Source of the DNA: Ascidia mentula
Taxonomy: Eukaryota > Chordata > Ascidiacea > Phlebobranchia > Ascidiidae
Length of the DNA: 64,000 bases
Reading direction: 5' to 3'
Assembly (NCBI GenBank): GCA_947561715.1
Contig: OX387198.1
Span: forward strand, 7,006,001 to 7,070,000
The notes beneath the pieces are model-generated. The model was not told the origin of the DNA and made no database searches. It saw nothing but the letters and a program-made list of their open reading frames with translations. Below are positions 12,202 to 26,203 of this stretch, piece by piece. The position numbers and the translations under genes are program-made. How positions within the stretch are numbered: position 1 is the stretch's first letter; every line of letters begins with the position of its first letter.

Positions 12202-15200
12202 TCATTGCAAACACTCTGGCGGCTCATTGCCTATGAGCCAGTTACTAACATCGGAAATGACTTTTCTAGCGAATGGCCTCTGTAACTTGTAGCAAAGTTG
12301 TTTCTCGCGAATCAGTTCGTGCTTACCGATTATTTCCTTCGTCTTCTGGTCTGGGTTAACACGCCATTCGAAGTAGTGCCGATATTCAGTTTGGTTTGCT
12401 TCCACCCGAAGCAAGTATTTCGTCAGTTCACTCGGCGAATCAAAGTCATCTGCGTGAATGTACGAACCCGCGGGAACAAGTTTGGCCACGTCGGCTCTCG
12501 ATGGACCCCAAATCACTGGTACACGACCCGCCATAATAGCGTTGGTCCACAATTTCTCGGTCATGTAATCCTCGCAATGCACGGCGTTCTCGAAGGCCAA
12601 GTAAAACCGATAAGATTGGCGTTGTTCGCTCGGCATGTTATCGTATTCTTTCTTGTTGTTAAAACACCGACCAAAGCGATGAACCGGAAGGCCGGTCTTG
12701 CTCAATTCTTCAACGTACTGTAGTCTCTGTGAAGCTCCAGGAGTCGCCCTGCAGTTGCTCACAACCCACAGCTATAACGACATTGACATGGTTAACGTTT
12801 TTGACATACGTTTACAACACATAAAGTATGGGAAATAGAGATGTTACAATACAAGATTCAAGCATATCTAAAATCCAAAATGACACATGTTTTTGTACGT
12901 TTCAACCTTTTCTAGTCAGAAATCCGAAAAGGCATTGTAAGGAAACGTAATCTGGATACTTCTGCAGCATAACTATTACATACAGCTGTGTTAGACTTCT
13001 TGGCAATCAGCTCGTTTAAATCTTTTTCGTTGTCGAAAAATATGTTACGCGCTCCCACGAAATACGACGAAAACACTTCGGAGCTGTAACGATAGGACAT
13101 GGTCCAGTTTATGAAGCCACCGTCGAACTTGGACATTGTCATGCGGTGTTCACCCCGTCGTATGTAGCTCGGACTCTCCATGGTGTTGAAGATGAACACT
13201 TGATTGGGATGTCTGATAAATCACAACAAGTATTAAGTTATGCAAAATTTTTAAAGAATTCACTCACACTCGACGTGCTGCATCATTTAGGATAGTTTCA
13301 TTTTCGTAACATGAATGGTTCTACCCATTGAAAACAGCTATTATGTAAACAAGTATGGTTTTTCATTTTGCTATAGAAGGGTTTTCATATGTAGCTATGC
13401 TGTGTGTTGATGGTTACAATTGTCGCTGATTTCCTGGGGTGATGATATTACTGCATAGTTACAACAGTTCCGGTTAATACTATATACAAGCCGATTGAAA
13501 TTCTACAGCTAAAATACGTTTCGTTTGCGACAAGAGAATTTATACTTTCCCGAAATTATCTGGGTTTTCTAAAAATGGTTTGGGACCCCTATGACGTCAC
13601 CGTGACTCTGTAGTTCGCAAACTAATGACGTGGTGTGGCTACGAAAGAACCCAAATCGATAACAAGTGATTAATTATTCAAAACGGAAAATATGACAAGG
13701 TAAATTGTTTGTTGTTCCTTATATTGTGCCCACAATTTGTTTTGAAAACATTAGTCATTTCTGGTGGGTGACACTATCCCCACAGGTGTTATGAAAAGTT
13801 GCGCATTGAAAGCCTTCTTGTGCGTTACGCATCATTTTGAGGGGTTTAATAGAGGACTTGTTGAAACGATTTTCAAATCAAGCATCGTGCACTGATTGTT
13901 GCCATTTATCTTTCAATTTCTAATTCGAACTGAGGATATTATTTAATATTAATAATATTACGAATTCAATGTAAGACGTTGGTTTCCAATAAACACTTTA
14001 GAAACTAAGTGCCAGAAGAGCAATTCTGATTAATTAGTATGCCTGGCAACAAAAATAGCAGTATCAATGTAAGAGTTTACCACTCAAAAAGTACCTGTAA
14101 TGTTGCCAAGGTACTTTTTCCTGGTCGAGTCCCGAGTAGTGAAACACGACCGCACTGGCTTCGGGGAGTTTTGATCGATCGTATGTGATGGTGCAGTTTC
14201 CTACCTTTGTTCCATCCCTCGCTCCTTCGCTACCCACTCCCCATGGATGTCGCCACATCAGGATCCAGTGGTGGCTTTTGTTTAGACTGACCATTCGTCC
14301 GCTGCGAATGTTGGCATAAGGCTATTGCTCTACGTTCTAGCACCTATATACGAAATTAGCACCATGACCAACTGTGGCATGCGCGGCATTCTAATGTTAA
14401 ATTTTGCATCTTATGTCCACCAACGAAATTCGTTCAACGTTACGTATAACCATCTACAAGAATATTCAAACCGAATCGAACGAATTGTAACAAAAAAAAT
14501 GAAATAGCACACATGTAATAAAGTTTGCCCTATACCCGGTAACTGTTTCGCCTATAATCTATTTTCAATTGTAAACCATATCGCTAGTAAACAAAAGTCG
14601 AGAAAAAATGCAACACTGGGTAATGATTAAAAATGATATCCACAGTGCCAACGCGAAACACAGCACGGTAGCTTTTCAGAGAAGAGCCGCGGACGCATGG
14701 ATGCATGCATGGCAACCATATTATGTGGTCTAAATTTCCTGCGACCGGTGTAGTCATCGGCGTGCCTAATGTGTACGTTATCCCTATATACACCAATTGT
14801 TTTATTTTTGTGTGTGGGTGAAAAAATAATACTTCGTTAGCTTTTATTGCATCGCAATTCCATTATAAAACGTATATAGCGTTTCGCAACGTTCCATGAT
14901 GACGTTATGGCTGTTTTGTAAAGTTTCTTCAGAGTAAGCCGCAAAAATTATCGGTCTTCTGATACTACAAGCCATGGTTGCGATGTATAAAGTGTAACGT
15001 ACGCAGCGTATTCATAGTTTCACCCTTACTGGTATCGACATCCATCGCTAACAGGATATTCACGCATCCAACGATAGTAGAGAACAAAAATTTGGTTAAC
15101 GCAGTAACAAAGCAGCTTTGTGGCTCGTAACGGATGTCTTTACCTGTCAAACCTCATTGTTGCTGCAGTCACAGTACTTTGCGTACCACGGCTAGTGTTT

Positions 15201-15671
15201 TGCGCTGTTGCCAAATGTTTGAACGTACCGGAAACGAGATTCCTATAGCGGAAAACAATACATTCATGTCAAAAGCCCCGAAAAGTGCAGTCGATGAATT
15301 AGGCGGGTAGAGCGTTGCTAAAAGTCGATTACTTATAATGCAGTCACTACCACAAACAACGTACAGATAACACAACACAAAAGTCAATATTGACGAACTG
15401 AGTTGTTGATGGACTGCGGTATATATAATGCTTTGTTACATTTCCGATCTATAGTGCGCTGTAGCAGGTGCTGTGTATTTAAACAATGCGAGCAAGACAG
15501 TGCAAGCAATTCAAACTATAAAGTTACTTTGCATGACAACTTGACTTACTTCGAGAGGTCATGATCAGCCATGTTTGTCCAGTCAGTTGCTCTTCGGTAG
15601 TTCCATGTAACCAGAACTGTTGCGACGATGATTGTAGCAACAAATCCATAAAACAATTTGATGTTGTTCAT
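12202..15671 (-). CDS. FUT-B, alpha-1,3-fucosyltransferase (GT10)
   Basis: Four exons: 15550-15671, 14095-14301, 12984-13212 and 12202-12771, phases 2/2/0, 375 aa. Exon 1 gives a short lumen-directed type II anchor (MNNIKLFYGF, hydrophobic residues about 6-24). I found no separate stem exon, unlike FUT-C. Catalytic signatures run in order: MWRHPWGVGSEG, GNCTITYDRSK, ASAVVFHYSGLD, ESPSYIRRGEHR, GGFINWTMSYRYSSEVF, LWVVSNC, FYLAFENAVHCEDYMTEKLW and GRVPVIWGPSRAD; it ends PPECLQ. The last two exons and the intron between them are nearly identical to FUT-C while exon 1 is only about 30% identical, a pattern expected from gene conversion. The start is the only ATG before the anchor that leaves the exon in phase 2, and its length (122 nt) equals that of FUT-C exon 1. 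Confidence 0.88.
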
Positions 15672-18600
15672 ATTGTGTACAATTGCTAATGGTTCTGTTT
15701 ATACTTATACGTCAACCAATCAAGTAGACCTAAGCATGGATAACAATAGAGGTAAACTGGTGACAAAATTGCAATGTAGCAATCTTTGTTTTAAGTCATT
15801 TCATTTAATAACAGACTGTTACTTGTTTGCTGAAGGCTGTGATGAAAATACTATAATAAAGTAAGCCTGATTTGACTGTGGACGCTCCGGAAAGACAGAG
15901 CTTTAGCTGTAGCCTGTAACTAAAAATCATTACAGTGGTTCACTTACCCTTTGACCTTAAAACTGCCGCATTAAGTAAGTCTGCCACACAGTACCTAACG
16001 TCTGCAAACATAATAAGTATAAAACAAACGACCACTCTATAAAAACGCGTCGCATGTGGTTGGGTCATTCGTTTGCAACGAGCCATGAAAGCAAGTGCTT
16101 CGTTTCTACATTTTCCATTCCACGTTTTTGGCATCGATTGTCTTCCGCAAGCCGTTGAATGGTGCATGTGATCTCGGATTTGAATGCGTCATGCCTTAGT
16201 CAACCATGTAAGAAACCGCGACAAGCCGACGAGCAAAAGAGCAGTCACACACTTGCCGCAATACATATCTTGTGACACAACCAAACTACCAGCAATATAG
16301 ATTATTCCAATTGAAGCTGTTAGACATCCAACCAGCCAGGTGTTTGTCTGAATGCTCTTCAGTTACCCCATTTAGCGTAACAATTAGTTGACGGATGTCG
16401 ATCATTAAAACTCTTTGCATCAGCAGTCGCCTGCTATTTTCAAAACTCCTATATGCAGAGTTTCTGTGTACACAAAGGCTGGGTATTCGGCGCGCATTTA
16501 CCCGTAGTTAGAACGCATGGAGAATTATTACGGAAAGGAAAACTGTGGAATATTTTAATTTGGTACGTAGCGATACACATGACTATATTTACGCAGTAAT
16601 AAATACGGCCTCATAAAGCGACACAAAAGCAATTCAAAGGTTCTTTGCGATGAAAATGAAAAATAGATACTGAAACGCAGTAACTTAACAATCTAAGACT
16701 TGCTACAAACAACAAGTTAAACGAACAACAAAAACGTTTAGCAACTAGGAGGGACCCGGCACATATTGTTCATTTCCTAAAATGCTGGCACACCATACAC
16801 AAACCTTCTTCAACTTACTCACTGCCCAGCAATACATAGCATTATTACATCACAAACCTAATGATACAAATCATATTGTGAAACACTTGATCTATACATA
16901 ATGCACTGACAATAAACTAGATTAGAAAGTGATTTGTTTTTGGCATTTTCCATTTCGCAAGTATAGGGTATCCACCAGCACAAATCACCCATAAGGCTGG
17001 TGGCATGTCACCCATACGACTGTAACAACACACAAAAAAGGGAATTTTAGAACGCTATCAAATCTGAGCCTAAATTTACCTAGGTCCTGGGCCAGAAAGT
17101 AAACAGTTCAAACACAGTTAAGTGGCCCTTTGCTTTGCGGAACCACTTACAAAAAGACAAACCCTATTACAACAGCGTAAAAATGCATCCGACATTGTTA
17201 CGTCATGCAACGCTGGTCACAATTGGCAAAAAGTGCCTCACACCAGTTAATATGTTTTGCCAAACGACAGTGGGTAACTTGACAACCCGCAGCACCGTGC
17301 TATAATGTAAACGTGAACCTGACTTTGCCAAACAGAGGTACTCGTTAAAATTAAACCCACATTTTGGGTTCACTTATGCTCACCAGTGCGTGGCTTAAAC
17401 ATTGAAAAGGACCCCATAAGTAATCAGGTGCTGATTCTGATGGGACGATTGTTTGAGGTTTCTTTTCGTTACACACATTGAGGTCTTGGTAAAAAAGTAC
17501 TGTCAGGCTGACTATACATTAGTACTTAACACGACACGACACACCACAGCACTGTTAATGGGCATTCAATGTTAGCTGTGCTTCGTTTTTCACTTCCAGC
17601 AGCGACACGTGTTAAACCTAATCTTGTCACGAGAGGATCATTCCTAGTCCCTAAGTCCCAAATCATAAATTAAATCCGGGGTTTTGATTAGGAGTCGTTT
17701 ATGTCAATGTTTTCAGCAACTTGTGATACGTAGTAACTGGATTTGAACTCTGCTTTTGGTTCGGGGTAACATGAAGGCCCGATTTAAAAACTAATACAAA
17801 AGTCAGTCTTTTTTAAAAGAGTGACAAATCAAGAAAATTAGGTTCGTAGACGTATAAAGACTGATGCGGCACGTTTAATAATCTAATAACATGTTGTTTT
17901 TAACTATAATAATACTAAAAGCAATGTTTGCGTATCACTAATTAGGTCTGATTTCTTGTCAAGGATCCTACACAAACCACCTGCCAATTTTAACAGTAAA
18001 TGTGCTTATAAACCAATAGGATGCAAACACAGATGCACAAACATGACACAGTCCGCATTATTTGGACACTATTAACTCTTGCATATCGCCAGCATCACTA
18101 TACAAACAAGATCAGATTGGGCAGATATCAACTCTGTGGTAAGCAGATAACTACAAAAAGTGTTGAATGTTTTTTTAGCAGTTAAACAGGTTTGTAAAAT
18201 GGCGGCGTAGGCAGATTCATTTACAGGAAATCCCATTTCCCACAATTGTCATAATACAGATGGTAAAATAAGCCTTTTCATACTCTGTATACGTACTTAT
18301 ATGCTGTCGTTAATCTACGGTGTATTTGGCACAATACTAATAATTAAGCTTAACTTACAAGGTATCCTTCGATACCATCTTGTTCCGCACAAGCTTACAG
18401 CACTACGATAAATACTGTTTGCATGCAAAATGTAAAGCGATATACCGCAATCAACGCACTGCTGGGTCGTAACGTTTAACAAGAATTCAGCTTTGTAAGC
18501 ACAGTATTTTGAAGCTGCCTTTTTCCCCAACAAATTAACGACCTCTTCGCAACGTTCTTGAACTACTCCTTTGGATTTAATTTGCTACATAGCGCCCTCT

Positions 18601-19440
18601 AGGAAAAGATATTAGCTAAGCATTGTCCCCGTGTTCTTGCGCTGTTTCGCGACTTTTGTATGAAGTGGCAGCGGAATTGACAGGAGACAGGCAAACTTTT
18701 CTAATTGCGGGCTGAAAATTATTAAAAATGTGACAGCGGACCAATGGATCCTGTAAGCATAAAGTGTACGAATAGTGTCTACTTTCTAAATCGCACTTAA
18801 ACATAAAGTATTAACTATTAAAAGATGAAACTCAAAAGCCCAAAAGCCCAAAAGCGTGCATTTAAATTACATTCAACTGCAGTATTAACTGTGTTCTTAA
18901 GGGGCACCAATTTATGCCAAATTTTGGCGGGTCAGACCTATAACGGGCAAGATTTGGAAAAATAACAAGAAATGCATGAACACAGCCGCCCAGAAAACGT
19001 TTTTTTCATGTAATTGTAAATTGCAGCTATTAGCAACATCACGTTGTGATTTCAACATGTTAAGTGCATGCAGCTACATAGGCACATGGCGTTAGAGATC
19101 CAGCGGAATTAATTAACTTTATTATGCACAGAAAATAAGTTTTTCTTTGCGTGCGTGCGTGCGTGCGCTGTTTTATAATTTAGGGCAAATATCGACATCC
19201 AACAAAAACTAAGAATTTAGCAGCAACACAGCAGTACCAGTGCACATAAAGTATATTGATTGTAGAAAAGAAACACTGAAATTTAAATTTTGTTCTTAAG
19301 CGATGGCCTTAAAATTTAGCTTTGCATAGATTTCGGTAAAGGCAAAACGGTCGATAAGAATGGATCTCACAGCCACATGGTATAATGTACATAGATACGT
19401 GCATGAATATTTTGGTAAATATTCACATCTTGACTCAGTT
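15672..19440. other. intergenic, FUT-B 5' flank to FUT-C 3' end
   Basis: The longest gene-free stretch in the array, 3.8 kb. A 75-codon minus-strand frame at 15940-16167 has a hydrophobic stretch and a GT donor, but its phase (1) does not fit the FUT exons. A short GCGT repeat lies at 19149-19168. Nothing else is supported. Confidence 0.4.
19149..19168. repeat. (GCGT)n microsatellite
   Basis: About five uninterrupted units of the tetranucleotide, about 270 bases past the FUT-C stop codon (transcribed leftward). Confidence 0.85.
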
Positions 19441-22400
19441 TCACTGTAAACACTCTGCTGGCGTCTCATTGCCTATGAGCCAGTTACTAACATCGGAAAT
19501 GACTTTTCTAGCGAATGGCCTCTGTAACTTGTAGCAAAGTTGTTCCTCGCGAATCAGTTCGTGTTTACCGATTATTTCCTTCATCTTCTGGTCTGGGTTA
19601 ACACGCCATTCGAAGTAGTGCCGATATTCAGTTTGATTTGCTTCCACCCGAAGTAAGTATTTCGCGAGTGCACCCGGCGAATCAAAGTCATCTGCGTGAA
19701 TGTACGAACCCGCGGGAACAAGTTTGGCCACGTCGGCCCTCGATGGACCCCAAATCACTGGTACACGACCCGCCATAATAGCGTTGGTCCACAATTTCTC
19801 GGTCATGTAATCCTCGCAATGTACGGCGTTCTCGAAGGCCAGGTAAAACCGATAGGATTGGCGCTGTTCGCTCGGCATGTTATCGTATTCTTTCTTGTTA
19901 TTAAAACATCGACCAAAGCGATGAACCGGAAGGCCGGCCCTGATCAATTCTTCAACGTACTGTAGTCTTTGTGAAGCTCCAGGAGTCGCCCCGCAGTTGC
20001 TCACAACCCACAGCTATAACGACATTGACATGGTTGACGTTTTTGACATACGTTTACAACACATAAAGTATAGGAAATAGAGATGTTGCAACAATACAAG
20101 ATTCAAGCATATCTAAAATCCAAAATGACACATGTTTTTGTACGTTTCAACCTTTTCTAGACAGAAATCCGAAAAGGTATTGTAAGGAAACGTAATTATG
20201 ATAACTCTGCGGTATAATTATTATACATACAGCTGTGTTAGACTTCTTGGCGATCAACTCGTTTAAGTCTTTCTCGTTGTCGAAAAATATGTTACGCGCT
20301 CCCACGAAATACGACGAAAACACTTCGGAGCTGTAACGATAGGACATGGTCCAGTTTATGAAGCCACCGTCGAACTTGGACATTGTCATGCGGTGTTCAC
20401 CCCGTCGTATGTAGCTCGGACTCTCCATGGTGTTGAAGATGAACACTTGGTTGGGATGCCTGCGAGGTAGGAGAAAGGTGATTCGACGAATAGTAAAAAT
20501 GACCACGAAAATAAATATTGTTTGTGTTAACGTCAGTATGTCCGTGTTTTCACAGGAATGTAAGAAAAGAATGTATTGGAAATGATCCCACTGCGAGTGT
20601 CGATACATTTTTTATTGATGCAAATCTGTATCTCAGACCGTGCGACGAAAGGACGTATGCAGAATTTTTTGTGGGGGTGGCGATTGCCATCCAAAACTTA
20701 TTGTGACGCAATAATAACGAATTTGTTCTCCAGAGGAGCAAATAGGTATGCATGCGCCAGAGGCAAACCATAGGGTAAAAAATCTTAAACGCCCTTTTCC
20801 ATTCGAGGAAGCCAATGGTTCGTATAAACATACTCAAGCCTTAATGGTCGTTTGCTACATGGGAAGTTAATAAAGGCAAAGCGAACTTGCTCTTTATTAA
20901 AAACCCCTCCTACTCCATCTGAGGGAGTTTGCTTGGTTGTGGTACTAGAAATAAACACAGTCTCCGTGATGATACAATAACTACCAGCGTTGTCAGCACA
21001 ATTAAAGGTTGACTGGTCGTTAAGTATCATAATAATACAATTTATACATCTTATCGGTCGTACCCAGTGTAAACTTTAGGCATACCTGTAATGTTGCCAA
21101 GGAACTTTTTCCTGGTCGAGTCCCGAGTAGTGAAATACAACCGCACTGGCTTCGGGGAGTTTCGATCGATCGTATGTGATGGTGCAGTTTCCTACCTTTG
21201 TTCCATCACTTACTCCCTCGCTACCCACTCCCCATGGATGTCGCCACATCAGGATCCAGTGGTGGCTTTTGTTTAGACTGACCGTTTGGCCGCTGCGAAT
21301 GTTGTCATAAGGTCAGAGCTATTCTAGCATACCTGCGAGCATAGCAATCTGGCAAACTGTAGTTTTTGCCTGACCATTTTTATTGTAAAGCTGTTAATTT
21401 AGATGTCATCCGAGATTGGGCATAGGAATTACACAAAAAACATCCTATCTTATTTTGTGACAATTTTGACGCTACTAAACTGTTGCGTGCTAGTTTGGAA
21501 TACGCCATACTAAAGATTTAATTGTGTTTAGGTGGGTTTTCTAGGTCGTTTTAACACGTAGCTGTGACTTAAGTGCCACTGTGTGTAACGAAACTCCGTT
21601 CTGAAACATTATACCTTCCTTATTTAAGTGTAGCATATTTGGATGGGGCAAGTAACAACAAACAACTGAAGCCAATATGAAATCAAGCTTCGAATTAACC
21701 AAACCACAGTGGATGCAACAGATGATGCTTTGAAACTGGTGGTTGTCAAACATTTTCGCGGCAGCAAAACCTTTGAAGGCTTGCGCTACGGCAAAAATAA
21801 ATTGCTTTTATCAAGTCAATGGTCGCCGGTGAATGGCTGTTGCTAACAAAGGAAAACCGTCAGAAGGATAATATCGCTCATGGCAGCATTGAAGCGTGTC
21901 GACACCAGTACGACACATGTGACGCGGAAATCAGCTGCGGTATACGTTCTAGTCAACAAGGAGTGTAATACATTATCGTGGAAGCACAACTCAAACGTTA
22001 ATGCGTGCCTTATATGTTTACCCCTGGTCGAACAGTAACGTTACAAGCACCGTGTAAATTTTTGAGTTGATGTCGCCTGAGAGAGACAGCATCTCACACA
22101 AAACATGTTGGTAAAGAATGGATAAATTGAACATACGTGGACTTAAACTAGCATACAGTGAAGGACGGCACTCACGAAATACAATTAGGAGAATATTTTA
22201 GAAGATTTAGGTGCAAAAAAACTAATTTTTAAAGATGTTGTTAAAATAAGCACCCTTGCCATTCTCAAACCAATCGCAAAAGGTATCCGTGCCCTGTGCT
22301 GTGAATGTGTGGTGTAAAACATTGCTTCGACAGTTGGGTGACATCTAGCTTTACCACATGAGATCTGGCAGCTCTAACCGCATACCATAAGCAAATGGAG

Positions 22401-23145
22401 GCGCTTGACGGATATGTAATGTTACCGCGAACGATCCCGAATTCATGTGGTCCCCATACGTGGCCAGAATATGAAAAGCAATTTTACTCAGTCGCAAACT
22501 GGTAGACCGGGTAACTACTGTATTTAGTGAGTAGTTTTATCGTTTGGCAATATTGTTTTTAGTAGTATTCCGTTGTGCGGTACCTCACAAGTTGGACCCT
22601 GTTGGTCGCAGTCTATTGGGATGCAGCATCCACAAAAGAGACAAACACATTTTTTTGTGATGAATGCGGCAGTAACTCGTAAGCCACTTCAACCCAAGGG
22701 ATCGATCCACAAACATAAGGGATCGCTCCAACGCAATTAACGGCCCTCTTCACTATTTATTTGTTTGGGAGCACCTTATATTTATAAGCACTCTTAACAA
22801 GTGGGTGGATGCTATGTCCTGCTCTGTGTCGCACTTACTTTGGAGATATTCCTAATTTATCCACAGAGCTTTCCGGATGATCCAATGTATGGGGCAAGCC
22901 TTCGATATTTGGTGGCGTTACATTATCATCAACCGTTTCTGGGAAGAATTGCCTGAAAAATCATCATTTCTGAGACACGATACGCGTTGGCGATCGACAT
23001 AACGCAGTATAGAGTTAACATACTTTGCTCGACCAAACGTATTGAAGCGTTCCCAATCAAATAAATTTTCAAAAGCCAACACGATCAGAAGCGTTGTCAG
23101 AACGGCACCAACAAGGCCGCTGTAAACCAGTTTATTTTGTTGCAT
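19441..23145 (-). CDS. FUT-C, alpha-1,3-fucosyltransferase (GT10)
   Basis: Five exons: 23024-23145, 22839-22952, 21086-21292, 20231-20459 and 19441-20013, phases 2/2/2/0, 414 aa. Exon 1 is a type II anchor (MQQNKLVYSG, hydrophobic about 7-25, ending FNTFGRA). The 114-nt exon 2 is a polar stem (QFFPETVDDNVTPPNIEG) with an NVT sequon. Catalytic exons carry MWRHPWGVGSEG, CTITYDRSK, ESPSYIRRGEHR, GFINWTMSYRYSSEVF, FYLAFENAVHCEDYMTEKLW and VPVIWGPSRAD, and end TPAECLQ. About 11 differences in 190 residues separate its last exon from FUT-B. An in-frame upstream ATG (MRIQNS) would add 13 residues. I prefer the inner one because it makes exon 1 the same length (122 nt) as in FUT-B. Confidence 0.88.
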
Positions 23146-23960
23146 TTTGCTTAAAATGCTGACGATACTGTTTTGTATACGCAATCCTGTCAGGAAAAAA
23201 TTAAAAGATGTGTAAATGTTATTAGTAATGCTTATTTTAAATTTCTAAATGAATGTGTTTTAACTATTTTGCGTTGGTTTAACTCTTTCACACACATGCA
23301 CTCCACATCACAAAACGTTTCAAATTATGTGCTTAGCAGCACCGTAGTGTACATCAGTTGAAAAACACGGTTTATCGATCTACTGCGCGTAATATTTAGC
23401 CAGCAGCGGGAGGCTACCTGTTAACTATTTCAAAACGAAACCTGACACTGTGAGCCACGTAATTCAATCTAATAAACAAAAGGGCAACAAACCTTTCAAA
23501 GGCTGATTGGAACTGTACCTCCCAGTAGAGTAGCAGACTCACATTATGGCAACTTACAATTCTTGTCAACTAATTTCGGAATAATTCAATCAAATAAAAT
23601 TTAATTTTGCTCAACAAGAACATGAACGCGTATGAAAGACACATGTACCAATCAAACCATAAAGGTTATCGAGTCAATCGACTATGCATTCTATCCCTAC
23701 GGCCACAAAGATTTCCTTCTTTTGAAGGCTGTACGCAGAACGGGCTTAAGACAATGTTGAGTCTCAGAAAATCTTCCCTTTGTGCTGTTTTTACTAGCAC
23801 TGGGGGATATTGCCTGACAAAACAGATTTTAGTTTTGACAAAGCCGACTGGTTTCAACCTTGGAAATGCACGTTTCCATCAATGTAGATTATGCATACAT
23901 TTTTGTTCGCAACCAATAGCACACTATATTGTAATATACACAATCTTCAACCTTTAGTCA
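23146..23960. other. intergenic, FUT-C 5' flank
   Basis: About 0.8 kb between the FUT-C start codon and the start of the first duplicated unit. The plus-strand frame at 23607-23957 has no recognisable domain. No feature supported. Confidence 0.4.
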
Positions 23961-25230
23961 TGAAAGGAGACTTGACACTTCATACATCTGCCCCTTTCCG
24001 ACAACCTTGCTCATATGACTGCTGCTAGCCATCACCAAAAACATGTCACATAATATTCATGCCACCTGCGCTATTTGCTCACTCATAAAGCAGGCAGATT
24101 ATCAACATCGCTGCAAATAACTGTGTACTTCCTTAAATATGTACAAACTAACAAACAGCAGTTAAAATTAAAAGCATTGCAGACTTTTGTAACTAAGCAA
24201 CATTGTTGTTGACCATCACCAGCATTGCTAGTACTTCAGCTATATAGTCTTGACGTTTGAAGAACAAACTACGTTATCCCCACAACGACAAGTCATCGTA
24301 CATCACGGCGCACCCTAAACCCAGGCTATATCATTTCAACCTACTGGCGCGTCTGAAAAAAAATTCTGGCCCGTCTGTCGATTATCTATGTAGCGCTTGC
24401 GCAATTTAACTTGCGTTGACCGAGAATGTAATTGAAATACCGGTGGACGTAGATTTGGAATTCCGCTACCGCTCTGTAGGCCATTCCGTTACCCTTTCGG
24501 TCAAGCTTTCTTGTACAACAACACTTGTTTCATTTGTGGGGGCAGTAACTGCGCCAAAGCCTAGGATTTCGGTCTTACCGAAAATAATTTAAAACGCACA
24601 CGGTTAATTACAATGCGTCGACTGGTATTCGTTAGTATCTTTTTTGATCTCTCGCCACAAGCCCGGGTACTTTAAAACCTTGCGTGCTAACCGTCATCAC
24701 CACCCTATAAAAAAAAACATCCTGCTTTCAACAGCACACAAAATGAGTATAACGGTGGGTGCGCCTAACAGATTCTAAAAGCGTATCGGGTGTTTGACAA
24801 AGACATGTATACGCTGGAATGATCCCCAATTGACTTGCTCCGCGTTTGTGATCAAAGTGAAGAAAGGCGTAACTGTCAATCAGCGTAAAAATGTATGATG
24901 TTTTGGAGTAAATTTGGGATACGGTGGTCGTTGCTGTGTAGTTTTGAGGTCAAACTTCGCAACCAGCTCTCATACAGAACTTTTAAATAAACCCAATAAT
25001 TTGAATCACAATCATATTGAGCCTTTTTTGTGTTGATAAAATACCCTGCAGCATCAGTATTGTATTGGATTTCCACCACAGTTTAGACCAACTTCTTAAC
25101 TTTTCTTACTGCACCGAGATTCGAATGCATGTCTTCCTGGGCAAGAATCGTGATCGGGTTTTCCACTTGGAATGGAGAATTGTTTACATCAAAGTATAAT
25201 TGAGCTCGCAATTAAAACGATGTCCATGAC

Positions 25231-26203
25231 CCCAGGGGGGACCGGGGATACCTTCAACACGGGGATACTTCGGACCAGGTATTTTACGTCACAATTAGGT
25301 ATTGTAACGACACTTATACAAAAGCTTTATGTCTCCATCAAACGTTAACAGGAACTTTGGAATTAAATCATGTCTGCTAAAAAAAATATAATCGAAAACG
25401 TCAATTTATCAGTGAAACCAAGTTTTTCAATTTGTATGTGTAAGGCTATATATCTGTCACAGTTAATCAAAATGCAGTAATTTTTGGTTGATTGCATATT
25501 CAAATATGTATTCTTGGATAGGCCAATGATGATTTTGTGTAACCTTGAAAAATACGGCCATATTTTAATAATTTCTATGTCGTCACGTGGTCGGGGATAC
25601 TTCGGACATCATGGCAAGAAATCGCGACAAGACAACACTTTTTGAGTTTTATGAAAAATTATCAGGTCATAGAAGAGAATAAACAGAAGCTGGATAAAAT
25701 TATCGAATTTTGGCAGTAAGAAACATCCCCAAAGATAAAAAATCGTTTGTTGACCCAAACATCTTTGATATCCATGCTGCCGTTAAAAGTACACGAGTTA
25801 CCCAAAGCATGAACGTGTGGAAGGGTCGAAACGATAAGTGGCCACAACCCGATTCCTGAAAGCTTGAATGATATTTAATGCGCTAATGCCCCAATGCTGA
25901 TATTGCGCCAAGTTTGATTTCAGATATTTGTTAAATAAACAAAAAAAACGTCTGTTTAAAACTTGCTGTCCGAGATATCCCCAGTCACGTCCGATGTTAC
26001 CCCGGTACCGGGGTGACTTCGGACATTTAAGACCTGTTTAAAAAATGGGCTGAATGAGCATTTTTAGTGAGCTAAAACGAACGAAAAACCTTCTGTTTTT
26101 TGAGGAATGCTTACAACAAAATAAAATTTAAGAATGTAGTTCATAATTTAAAAAAATATGAGCAATTTTCCCCAAACCGTCCGAGCGATCCCCGGTCTCC
26201 CCT
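25231..26203. mobile_element. G-rich inverted-terminus insertion, MITE-like, unit 1 only
   Basis: Present only in unit 1. The left terminus GGGGGGACCGGGGAT and right terminus (inverted) AGGGGAGACCGGGGAT form imperfect inverted ends. The motif GGGGATACTTCGGAC recurs inside, in both orientations. No transposase-like frame. Superfamily not assigned. Confidence 0.6.

Noticed and set aside
12298-12723. 141-codon plus-strand frame, repeated opposite FUT-D, -E and -F
   Set aside because: It is the antisense of the conserved catalytic exon. It stays open because the sense protein is conserved, and it has no recognisable domain.
15940-16167. Minus-strand frame with a hydrophobic stretch and GTAAGT donor upstream of FUT-B, resembling an alternative anchor exon
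   Set aside because: The donor leaves phase 1, while every FUT catalytic exon needs phase 2, and FUT-B already has a fitting first exon.
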